From positions 1 to 5,357 of the forward strand of contig CAMFZJ010000087.1 in NCBI GenBank assembly GCA_946004305.1: a stretch of 5,357 bases of DNA, in the 5' to 3' direction. A program made the translations under genes and the position numbers. Below, piece after piece: positions 1 through 5,351 of the stretch. The DNA comes from an uncultured Clostridia bacterium (lineage in GTDB: Bacteria; Bacillota; Clostridia; Oscillospirales; Acutalibacteraceae). The notes beneath the pieces were generated by a model. The model saw only the letters and a program-made list of their open reading frames with translations. It did not search any database and had not been told where the DNA came from. Position 1 is the first letter of the stretch. The number at the start of each line of letters is the position of its first letter.

Positions 1-30
1 TGCATACTGATTTTCAGAAAGGTGATATGT

Positions 31-576
31 ATGGGTCATCCCATTAAGCATTTTATTACAATTACAAGGCACAGACATAAGGTTATAGCTAATTGCTTTC
101 GTGCAGGCATTCCTTGGCGTGGTTTGATGCACGATTTATCAAAGTATTATCCAACAGAGTTTATTGAGGGTGCAAAGCACTATCAAGGCACACGTTCTCC
201 TAATGAGAGCGAGAGAGAAGCCTACGGATATTCAAAGGCATGGCTTCACCACAAGGGCAGAAACCGACACCATTTTGAATATTGGACAGATTATGACTGT
301 AAAACAAAACAGCTTATGCCTGTTGAAATGCCTCTGATTTTTGTAATAGAAATGTTTTGTGACAGAGTTGCCGCAAGCAAAATCTACAACGGCAAAAATT
401 ATACGGATTCCTACCCTTTAGATTACTTCTTAAAAGCAAAGAAAGTTCGTTTTATTCACCCAAAAACCTCGGATGATATTGAGTTTTTGCTTACAATGTT
501 AAGGGATAAGGGCGAGAAGGAAACCTTTAAATATATTCGCAACATAAGGAGAACAAATAAAAATGTCAAAGATTAA
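31..576 (+). CDS. DUF5662 family protein, probable HD-like helical metalloprotein
   Basis: The 181-residue protein matches what I know of DUF5662, a family of unknown function common in Clostridia and some phages. The pattern HDLSKY-PTEF (H34, D35), then the histidine-rich AWLHHKGRNRHHFEYW block (H73, H74, H80, H81), then VIEMFCDRVAASK (D111) is characteristic. An upstream H14-x-H16, the HD pair, the later histidines and a final aspartate follow the order of HD-superfamily metal ligands, so a phosphohydrolase role is possible; that is inference. The protein is soluble, with no signal peptide or membrane segment. I chose ATG 31 over the in-frame GTG at 22 because the ribosome site AAAGGTGAT (18-26) covers that GTG and lies 6 bases before the ATG counted from GGTG. 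The 3' end overlaps the HD gene by 14 bases, so the two are probably translated together. The promoter lies outside the window. Confidence 0.85.
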   Translation: MGHPIKHFITITRHRHKVIANCFRAGIPWRGLMHDLSKYYPTEFIEGAKHYQGTRSPNESEREAYGYSKAWLHHKGRNRHHFEYWTDYDCKTKQLMPVEMPLIFVIEMFCDRVAASKIYNGKNYTDSYPLDYFLKAKKVRFIHPKTSDDIEFLLTMLRDKGEKETFKYIRNIRRTNKNVKD

Positions 577-1054
577 CGATACTATAAATGCAATGATAAA
601 ATATTTCAGCGGAGATCCTAAACGTATTCAGCATTTTCTCAAAGTTCACGAATTTGCCCGTATAATCGGCATAAACGAGGGCTTGCTGGATGATGTTCAG
701 TATTTAGTAGAGGTTGCTGCAATTACTCACGACATTGGCATTAAGTTAAGTGAGGAGAAGTTCGGTTCTGCAGACGGCAAGTATCAGGAACAGGAAGGTC
801 CCGCAGAAGCGGAAAAGCTCCTTAGAGAAATTGGCTATGAAGAAGACTTTATTGACAAGGTTTGTTTTCTTATTGCCCACCACCATACCTACAAAGGTAT
901 AGACAATGCGCCGTTTAGAATACTTGTTGAGGCTGACTTCCTTGTAAATATTTATGAGGAGCATATAAGTATGGAGCTTGCAAAAAATGTGAAGGAAAAA
1001 ATATTCCGTACAAAATCCGGCATAAAGATTTTTGAAGATATGTATGGAGTTTAA
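563..1054 (+). CDS. HD-domain protein, putative phosphohydrolase (HDIG motif)
   Basis: The 163-residue protein is essentially a single HD domain. The metal-ligand pattern is visible in order: H29 in the KVHEFAR helix, the H56-D57-I58-G59 (HDIG) motif, H106-H108 in IAHHHTYKG, and D125 in ILVEADFLVN. HD proteins of this layout are metal-dependent phosphohydrolases, often acting on nucleotides or phosphate esters; the substrate cannot be read from sequence. It is cytosolic, with no membrane segment or fused sensor domain, unlike HD-GYP or RelA/SpoT proteins. The ATG at 563 lies inside the 3' end of the DUF5662 gene, 14 bases before that gene finishes. Its ribosome site AAGGAG (546-551) is 11 bases upstream, which is slightly long, so coupling to translation of the first gene is likely. 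Transcription probably ends at the hairpin at 1078-1102. Confidence 0.88.
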   Translation: MSKINDTINAMIKYFSGDPKRIQHFLKVHEFARIIGINEGLLDDVQYLVEVAAITHDIGIKLSEEKFGSADGKYQEQEGPAEAEKLLREIGYEEDFIDKVCFLIAHHHTYKGIDNAPFRILVEADFLVNIYEEHISMELAKNVKEKIFRTKSGIKIFEDMYGV

Positions 1055-1077
1055 ATATAATATTTTTTCAAAGGTTT

Positions 1078-1102
1078 TGCCCCTGTCTTTAGGACAGGGG
1101 CA
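1078..1102 (+). terminator. GC-rich hairpin between convergent genes
   Basis: A perfect 10-bp stem (TGCCCCTGTC at 1078-1087, GACAGGGGCA at 1093-1102) encloses a 5-base loop. It starts 24 bases after the HD gene stop and 27 bases beyond the lipid kinase stop on the other strand. On the plus strand it is followed by TTAATT, a weak U tract; on the minus strand it is followed by AAAACC, which is not a U tract. It is therefore a better terminator for the plus-strand pair than for the kinase, though a hairpin in this position may serve both. Confidence 0.7.
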
Positions 1103-1128
1103 TTAATTGTGGGAATATCTATTAAATT

Positions 1129-2028
1129 TTAAGGTAGTATCAGTTCAACGGCATTTGGTAAGACTGAAACTTTAGCGCTCATTACAGTATGTATTTCACC
1201 GTCAATACCAATATCAATGGGAGAGTGGCTTCTATATTCAATCTCCGTAAACTTGTTGTGGTAAACAAAATCTATTTTTGGATTATTAATGTGCTTTCCT
1301 TTTATAAAACTGCTGAGAAGAAATAAAAACTTAAACACCCCTACAGTAGGTATATACATAAAATCAATAAAATTGTCGCTGTTGTCAGCTAATGGGGCGC
1401 ATTTTATTCCACCGCCATAGTACTTACCCTTTGCTGATACTGATAAAAGGTATGTGTTGTTAAGTTCAGGCAGGGGCTTTCCGTCACCAAAGATTTTAAA
1501 GTTGTGTTTTCTTTTGCTTAAAAGACAATAGAAAATAGAGAGCTTGTAAGCAAAGCTTGAGGTAATAATTTTCCACCTTTTAAACTTTTCCACATTTTTT
1601 GCAACTGCACAATCGTAGCCAATTGTAACAGAATTAGCTCCGATTCTGTCGTTACATTTTAACAAATCAACAGTTATTCTTTTACCCTTAAGCAATTTTT
1701 CTATATTGAGAAAATCCTCTTTCGGAATTTCAAAACTTCTTACGAAGTCATTTCCGCTTCCTGTGGGAACAGGTGCAACGGCACAATTATCAAGGTTATA
1801 AACTCCGTTCATAACCTCGTTTATAGTACCGTCACCGCCACAAGCAAATACATTTACAAAATCATCAGCAGAGCTGATAAACTCCCTTGCAATTACTGTT
1901 GCGTCCCCAATACATTCCGTAAATTTTACGGTACAGTTTTCCGGTTTGATTTTATCAATTTGCTGAAGAATAGCCTTGTAGCTTTCGTTTTTCCCTGCGT
2001 GCTTGTTAATAATAAACAGATTCTGCAC
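1129..2028 (-). CDS. Diacylglycerol kinase-family lipid kinase (DgkB/YegS type)
   Basis: The 299-residue length is typical of the soluble diacylglycerol/sphingosine-kinase-like family, which phosphorylates diacylglycerol or related lipids with ATP at the membrane surface and recycles diacylglycerol to phosphatidic acid. The N-terminal nucleotide domain has the family motifs: FIINKHAGK (5-13), GGDGTINEV (64-72) and PTGSGNDF (88-95). The C-terminal beta-rich lid has SVSAKGKYYGGGIKCAP (196-212) and GIDGE (274-278), whose E278 corresponds to the proposed catalytic base of DgkB. One oddity is that the usual DG after the YYGGG block reads D218-N219. The start is GTG at 2028, preceded by AGGGGGG (2034-2040) with a 5-base gap; the protein begins exactly where the family does. 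It follows a 32-codon small ORF by 14 bases and so is probably the second gene of that transcript. Whether the substrate is diacylglycerol or another lipid is not decidable here. Confidence 0.93.
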   Translation of the reverse strand: MQNLFIINKHAGKNESYKAILQQIDKIKPENCTVKFTECIGDATVIAREFISSADDFVNVFACGGDGTINEVMNGVYNLDNCAVAPVPTGSGNDFVRSFEIPKEDFLNIEKLLKGKRITVDLLKCNDRIGANSVTIGYDCAVAKNVEKFKRWKIITSSFAYKLSIFYCLLSKRKHNFKIFGDGKPLPELNNTYLLSVSAKGKYYGGGIKCAPLADNSDNFIDFMYIPTVGVFKFLFLLSSFIKGKHINNPKIDFVYHNKFTEIEYRSHSPIDIGIDGEIHTVMSAKVSVLPNAVELILP

Positions 2029-2033
2029 AGTTG

Positions 2034-2040
2034 CCCCCCT
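2034..2040 (-). promoter_or_regulatory. Ribosome binding site of the lipid kinase
   Basis: Read on the minus strand, AGGGGGG lies 5 bases before the GTG at 2028 and 2 bases after the stop of the small ORF at 2043. It supports the GTG start. The purine run is G-rich compared with the AGGAGG-type sites elsewhere in this window. Confidence 0.65.
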
Positions 2041-2042
2041 TT

Positions 2043-2141
2043 TTAAGCTTTTCTCATTTTTCTTTTACCCCTTGGGAAAAGCATTTTGCAAATTCCAATC
2101 ATTCCGTAAGAAATAAATGTAAAAAAACAAAAATTCAACAT
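2043..2141 (-). CDS. Small membrane-peptide ORF (32 residues) upstream of the lipid kinase
   Basis: This is an unrecognised 32-residue reading frame starting at ATG 2141 and ending at TAA 2043. Its main support is a near-ideal ribosome site: AGGAGG (2149-2154) with 7 bases to the ATG, the strongest such site in the window. The peptide begins MLNFCFFTFISYGMIGICKM, a hydrophobic stretch long enough for a short membrane helix. It ends in a strongly basic tail (K19, R24, K26, R27, K28, R30, K31), which suggests an N-out, C-in membrane peptide. A promoter-like -10 lies 32 bases before the ribosome site, and the kinase GTG follows the stop by 14 bases, so the two look like one transcript. It could be a real small protein working with the kinase or a leader peptide that sets kinase translation. 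No homologue is known to me. Confidence 0.6.
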   Translation of the reverse strand: MLNFCFFTFISYGMIGICKMLFPRGKRKMRKA

Positions 2142-2148
2142 ATAACTT

Positions 2149-2154
2149 CCTCCT
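2149..2154 (-). promoter_or_regulatory. Consensus ribosome binding site of the small ORF
   Basis: AGGAGG on the minus strand, 7 bases before ATG 2141. It is too far from the kinase GTG (about 120 bases) to serve it, so it implies translation of the small ORF. Confidence 0.75.
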
Positions 2155-2185
2155 AAATATTGTTTGGTTTAACCCTTACAAATAT

Positions 2186-2214
2186 ATTATAGGATAGAAG
2201 CTGTACAATAAACA
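2186..2214 (-). promoter_or_regulatory. Probable promoter for the small ORF and lipid kinase
   Basis: On the minus strand a perfect TATAAT lies at 2186-2191. The hexamer at the standard 17-base spacing is TGTTTA (2209-2214), a poor -35. Transcription would start near 2179, giving a short leader before the AGGAGG at 2149-2154. The -10 is convincing and the -35 is weak, so an activator or a weak promoter is possible. Confidence 0.5.
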
Positions 2215-2233
2215 GGACAGTGAACACCCGTTT
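2210..2233 (-). terminator. Weak hairpin after the zinc-ribbon gene
   Basis: AAACGGG (2227-2233 read on the minus strand) can pair with CCTGTTT (2210-2216) around a 10-base loop, including one G-T pair. It begins 16 bases after the stop of the zinc-ribbon gene and is followed by ATTGT rather than a U run. It could be a weak terminator, or chance pairing that overlaps the -35 of the next promoter. Confidence 0.25.
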
Positions 2234-2249
2234 CATTTGTGGATATATT

Positions 2250-3212
2250 TTACTGCTTATAGTAAACGCTGTCGTTGATAACCAGTTGTTCTTTTATTAT
2301 TCTATAGTTTAGCTCAATTGTTTCTACATTGGTTTTCATATACTTTATTGTAATTTTTCCGTCTTCGTATATTGTCCATACACCGTTTAGAGATACGTTT
2401 TCCGTAATTCGCTTCATTCTGCCGTTGTTTCTGAATGTATAGGTCCGTTCACCGTCTTTGGTAACCCAATTTCCGCAAATCCTATTATCCATTTTAAAGT
2501 TTGGAATAGTATCCAGATTGTAGGTTTTTGCAGTTGTGTTTACAAGCTTTATAGTTTCTTCGGATGTAATACTTGAAAGCTCTAAGGTGTATCCGTCCTT
2601 TTTATTACCTGTGATTTTGAAATTGTATGTTCCGGTAATATCTGTTGACTTAACCCGTATATTCACCCTGTGCTTTTTACCTTCTGATAAATCCTCAAAG
2701 GTGCCGTCATATGTCATACTACCGTGATAAACTGTTACAGTACCGTCCTTGTCAAAGGTATAGTATGGTATAGCTGTGTTTTGACTTTCTTTATCATTTT
2801 CGTTTTTCCAGCTTCCGTACAAATCCTTAATAGAAAAACTCTTAACCTCATTTTTAATTACAGGAGCAGTTGTTTCGGGAGGCTTAGTGGGGATATATTC
2901 AGAAACATAAATAGTTTCTACAGGTTCAGGTCCTGCCATATATTTTAAAAACTGCAAGCCAAATACCGTAAGAACTGAAACAATAAGAACAAAAACAACA
3001 GCTATTACAAATATATTAAGCTCGGTTACATTAAAATATTTTGGAGTGTTATGTTTTGGCTGTTTTTCGTTTGTTGGTTGTTTTTCTTTAAGTGCTACAA
3101 ATCCGTCCTTACGATAATTATTAAATTCAAGATTGTCGTTTACGTTTTCAAAGCAATAGGGACAAATTGTTTCTGTATCGGAAATTTCCATACCGCATCT
3201 TGAACATTTCAT
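2250..3212 (-). CDS. Zinc-ribbon membrane protein with two extracytoplasmic GxW (DUF5640-like) repeats
   Basis: The 320-residue protein has a clear modular layout. Residues 1-22 are a cytoplasmic zinc ribbon with C3-x2-C6 and C17-x2-C20. Residues 23-62 are a charged linker. About 66-90 form one transmembrane helix with no signal peptidase site. Residues 92-120 are a Pro/Thr/Glu-rich stalk. Two related beta-rich domains follow outside the cell: 131-223 (G133-S-W135, YTF 151-153, G157, G170-T-F172) and 245-320 (G247-N-W249, YTF 258-260, G264, G277-V-W279). The spacing YTF-to-G and G-to-G is identical in both. The second copy resembles DUF5640, a lipocalin-like domain frequent in Clostridia. Function is unknown; envelope sensing or ligand binding is a guess. 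ATG 3212 is preceded by AAGGAAG (3220-3226) with a 7-base gap. The gene lies 101 bases downstream of the WYL gene with no strong terminator between them, so readthrough is possible. Confidence 0.85.
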   Translation of the reverse strand: MKCSRCGMEISDTETICPYCFENVNDNLEFNNYRKDGFVALKEKQPTNEKQPKHNTPKYFNVTELNIFVIAVVFVLIVSVLTVFGLQFLKYMAGPEPVETIYVSEYIPTKPPETTAPVIKNEVKSFSIKDLYGSWKNENDKESQNTAIPYYTFDKDGTVTVYHGSMTYDGTFEDLSEGKKHRVNIRVKSTDITGTYNFKITGNKKDGYTLELSSITSEETIKLVNTTAKTYNLDTIPNFKMDNRICGNWVTKDGERTYTFRNNGRMKRITENVSLNGVWTIYEDGKITIKYMKTNVETIELNYRIIKEQLVINDSVYYKQ

Positions 3213-3313
3213 ATTTACACTTCCTTAAATAATCTCTGAAAATTTAACGGAGTAATCGGTTTCAGAAATAAACAATGTTACATAATAATATCTAATATCA
3301 CCGGATAACTGTT
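3213..3313. other. Intergenic region between the WYL and zinc-ribbon genes
   Basis: These 101 AT-rich bases hold the ribosome site of the zinc-ribbon gene (3220-3226) and an imperfect dyad AACGGA-N4-TCGGTT (3246-3261). I see no convincing -35/-10 pair and no terminator hairpin with a U run on the minus strand. The zinc-ribbon gene may therefore be read through from the upstream operon or have a weak promoter I cannot identify. Confidence 0.4.
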
Positions 3314-4324
3314 TTATTCATATAAACTGCTCACCTTTTCGGCAAGCTTCTTAAAACTTTCTACAGCCTCATTTGGAGCAATAATTTTAATTTTATCTCC
3401 TAAAGCAAAAAGCCAGCCGTAAAACTGTTCGCTTAAGTTTACGGTGATTTTTACAACAAAATGGTCCTCTTTGTCCTCGTCCTTTGTAATAAAAAGGTTT
3501 TTACCAAATCTGTCAGCTATAACACCTATCAGACTGTTATGTACAGAGAGCTTGACTGTAGTTTCCTTGCCGGAAAACATTGAAAATGTAGATTTGGTGT
3601 AGCTTGCAATGTCGAACTTTTTAAATTTATCCTTTCCAAGCCTCTGTTCATCACAAACCTCAATATGCTCCATTTTATCTACGCGGTAGTGCTTGATTTT
3701 ATCAGAGCTTTCTTCGTAGGCAATCAGATAATAATTCTCATCATCCCAGCAAAGCCCCCAAGGACTGACGGAATATTTTTCACCGTTGCGTTTTCTTTCA
3801 AGCTTAATTTTCTCCCTGCTTCCATAGGCAATAGTCCACTGATTATAGTAGAAAGTAATTGTTTTGTCCTTGTTTATAGCGTCGTGAAGTCTGTCAACAT
3901 TATAGTAAATAGTTTCGTTGTTGGTTTTAACACGATTAGAAACATATACCTGACGTTGCAGAAGCCGGGCTTCGTTAGTGCTTGTAAGTTTTTCAAGCTT
4001 TTTGATAAGCTCCAGACTTTTCTTTTCCGTAATAAACTTTGAGCTTTGAATAGCGTCTACAAGGAGCTTTAGTTCTGAAATCTGAAAATCCCTCTCACCA
4101 ACATAATACTTAACGGTTTTGCTTTTTTCAACACATATATCCATACCAAAAAACTCAAGGGTATGTATATCGTCATAAATGCTTTTTCTTTCAGCAGTTA
4201 TACCGTAGCTGTCAAGCTCTTTGATAAGCTCGTTTACGGTAATGCCGTGGTTTTCGTCAGTTTTTTCCAGAAGTATTTTTTGAATAAACAGAAGCTTTTG
4301 CTTTTGTCTTGGATTCTTAGCCAT
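3314..4324 (-). CDS. WYL-domain transcriptional regulator
   Basis: The 336-residue protein shows the standard three-part layout of DeoR-like WYL regulators. A winged helix-turn-helix spans about 8-62, with the recognition helix in AERKSIYDDIHTLEFFGM (44-61). A linker helical region (80-140) follows. The WYL domain covers about 145-223, with YSVSPWGL (184-191), the signature reading YYL (198-200) in place of WYL, and HYRVDKM (212-218) carrying the conserved R214 and D216. A C-terminal WCX domain spans about 255-336 (ADRFG 270-274, GWLFALGD 303-310). WYL domains bind small ligands or nucleic acid and switch DNA binding of the N-terminus. ATG 4324 has AAGGAG (4332-4337) 7 bases upstream, and that site overlaps the transporter stop codon, so the two genes are one operon with close translation. 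It most likely regulates the transporter, perhaps at the repeats near 5284-5351. There is no defence gene nearby, so a BrxR/CapW-like role is not suggested. Confidence 0.93.
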   Translation of the reverse strand: MAKNPRQKQKLLFIQKILLEKTDENHGITVNELIKELDSYGITAERKSIYDDIHTLEFFGMDICVEKSKTVKYYVGERDFQISELKLLVDAIQSSKFITEKKSLELIKKLEKLTSTNEARLLQRQVYVSNRVKTNNETIYYNVDRLHDAINKDKTITFYYNQWTIAYGSREKIKLERKRNGEKYSVSPWGLCWDDENYYLIAYEESSDKIKHYRVDKMEHIEVCDEQRLGKDKFKKFDIASYTKSTFSMFSGKETTVKLSVHNSLIGVIADRFGKNLFITKDEDKEDHFVVKITVNLSEQFYGWLFALGDKIKIIAPNEAVESFKKLAEKVSSLYE

Positions 4325-4335
4325 AGCTTTTCTCC

Positions 4336-5265
4336 TTAAGCAATAGTTTGAGCTATTGCAATAATAACAGGCATTGTAATAATGGAAACAAGAGAGGTAG
4401 TGGAAACAATACCTACAGATAAATCTGTGTCACGGGAAAACTTTGTTGAGAACATAGTGGTTGTGGCGGCGGCAGGTGCAGCAGCCGCAATTGTGCAGGC
4501 AGTAAGAACCTCACCCTTTACACCGAAAACAGCCATTGCAAAAAGGGAAGCTACAGGAATAATTATCAGCTTCAGCCCTAAAGAAATATATACGCCAAAA
4601 TCTGAGAATGCTTTTTTAAAATCGGTCTTTGATAAATAGTAGCCGATAACCAACATAGGAACAGGTGTGTTAAGGGCTGCAAGATAGTTTATAGGTTCAA
4701 TAATCATTAAAGGCAGCTTTATTTTTAAGAAGAAAAGCAATGCCGCAATAATTACACCCAAAATACCGGGATTAACAATCAGCTTTTTAGGTGTGAAGTA
4801 TTTTTTATCACCACTCATATCAATAAGTCCATAGCTCCATACGAATATGTTAAAGATAGCTACAAACACCGAGCCGTAAAATACTCCCTTACTGCCCAAA
4901 ACAGCGTTTTGCAGCGGTAAGGACATAAATCCGCAGTTTGAAAAAATAGTTGCAAATTGCAAAACCTTACGGCGGTTTTCGTTCTTATCTCTGAAAACAA
5001 TCCTGCATAGAATAATAGACAAAAACATAACAAGAAAGGAACACAAAGCTGTAATCAAAAGGTTGTAGAACAGTTCCTGAGTAAACTGAACTTCCTGAAA
5101 AGATTTTATCATAATGCAGGGAGTTGCAAGATATAACACAATATCCGTAAGATGCTTTGCGCCGTTTTCGTTCAATAGATTTGTTTTGCCACAGATTACT
5201 CCTATGGCAATAAGAATAAATAATATAATAACCTGAGTGGAAACAATCAATAAGTTTTCTAACAT
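4336..5265 (-). CDS. AEC-family transporter (auxin efflux carrier/malate permease type)
   Basis: The 309-residue integral membrane protein fits the AEC family, which has ten transmembrane helices and a length near 310. Hydrophobic segments fall at about 5-25, 38-56, 64-89, 102-121, 125-147, 165-181, 196-212, 224-247, 252-270 and 283-306, in two five-helix halves. Family-type features are TPCIMIKSF (48-56), FSNCGFMSLPL (108-118), NPGILG (165-170), TPVPMLVIG (200-208) and the helix-break region AAAAPAAATTTMFSTKF (260-276). Bacterial members are thought to move organic acids such as malate, or similar anions; substrate and direction cannot be told here. ATG 5265 has GAGGT (5272-5276) 6 bases upstream and sits behind a strong promoter. 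It is the first gene of an operon with the WYL regulator, 11 bases downstream. Confidence 0.93.
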   Translation of the reverse strand: MLENLLIVSTQVIILFILIAIGVICGKTNLLNENGAKHLTDIVLYLATPCIMIKSFQEVQFTQELFYNLLITALCSFLVMFLSIILCRIVFRDKNENRRKVLQFATIFSNCGFMSLPLQNAVLGSKGVFYGSVFVAIFNIFVWSYGLIDMSGDKKYFTPKKLIVNPGILGVIIAALLFFLKIKLPLMIIEPINYLAALNTPVPMLVIGYYLSKTDFKKAFSDFGVYISLGLKLIIIPVASLFAMAVFGVKGEVLTACTIAAAAPAAATTTMFSTKFSRDTDLSVGIVSTTSLVSIITMPVIIAIAQTIA

Positions 5266-5283
5266 ATAATTACCTCATATTAC

Positions 5284-5303
5284 TTGTCCCATTACTTGGA
5301 CAA
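5284..5303 (-). promoter_or_regulatory. Candidate operator: inverted repeat TTGTCC-N8-GGACAA at the start site
   Basis: Perfect 6-base arms (5284-5289 and 5298-5303) lie across the first 18-20 transcribed bases of the AEC-WYL operon. A direct repeat ATTACTTG (5279-5286 and 5291-5298, 12-base period) overlaps it. This position suits a repressor. The binding protein could be the WYL regulator encoded in the same operon, but that is inference. Confidence 0.45.
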
Positions 5304-5307
5304 TTAT

Positions 5308-5336
5308 ATTATACCAATAGTTTATTAGAAATACAA
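5308..5336 (-). promoter_or_regulatory. Extended -10 promoter of the AEC-WYL operon
   Basis: On the minus strand TTGTAT (5331-5336) and TATAAT (5308-5313) are separated by exactly 17 bases, and TGG directly precedes the -10, giving an extended -10. The expected start is near 5301-5302, leaving a leader of about 36 bases before ATG 5265. This is the best sigma-A-type promoter in the window. Confidence 0.8.
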
Positions 5337-5351
5337 TAACAATATTGTTAT
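5336..5351. promoter_or_regulatory. 16-base perfect palindrome at the -35 of the AEC promoter
   Basis: ATAACAATATTGTTAT is a perfect palindrome that touches the -35 hexamer by one base and extends upstream. A site here could bind an activator or a repressor. Its sequence is A/T-rich, so chance is not excluded, and the window ends 6 bases later, so the wider context is unseen. Confidence 0.4.

Noticed and set aside
1..10. TGA at 8-10 as the end of an upstream coding region.
   Set aside because: Only seven bases precede it, which is far too little to support a gene. It remains possible that an upstream gene ends here.
22..30. GTG at 22 as the start of the DUF5662 protein.
   Set aside because: The GTG is part of the ribosome site AAAGGTGAT itself, and the ATG at 31 is correctly spaced from it.
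746..964. Minus-strand open frame of 72 codons opposite the HD gene.
   Set aside because: It is a frame shadow of the well-supported HD-domain gene, with no family match and no ribosome site that I could see.
2153..2236. A 27-residue minus-strand frame starting ATGAAACGG with a signal-peptide-like hydrophobic stretch, ending at the AGGAGG of the next small ORF.
   Set aside because: There is no ribosome site before its ATG (preceding bases ATATCCACAA), and the TATAAT of the promoter lies inside it, so the expected transcript would start after its start codon. Its hydrophobic character alone is not enough in AT-rich DNA.
2536..2948. Two plus-strand open frames opposite the zinc-ribbon gene.
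   Set aside because: They are antisense to a gene with clear domain structure and show no recognisable domain. Their hydrophobic character is what antisense of a polar, lysine- and glutamate-rich protein gives.
3665..4042. A 125-codon plus-strand open frame opposite the WYL gene.
   Set aside because: It lies entirely inside the WYL coding region on the other strand. The WYL, HTH and WCX motifs fix the minus strand as the coding one.
3314..4324. The WYL regulator as a sign of a defence island (as with BrxR or CapW).
   Set aside because: Its neighbours are a transporter and a zinc-ribbon membrane protein. No nuclease, helicase, methylase or nucleotide-signalling gene is present in the window. 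The HD and DUF5662 genes are on the other strand, more than 2 kb away, and show no defence signature.
4382..4639. An 85-codon plus-strand open frame with an Ala-rich stretch opposite the AEC gene.
   Set aside because: The Ala-rich run is the reverse complement of the Ala-rich helix-break segment of the transporter. No independent evidence supports it.
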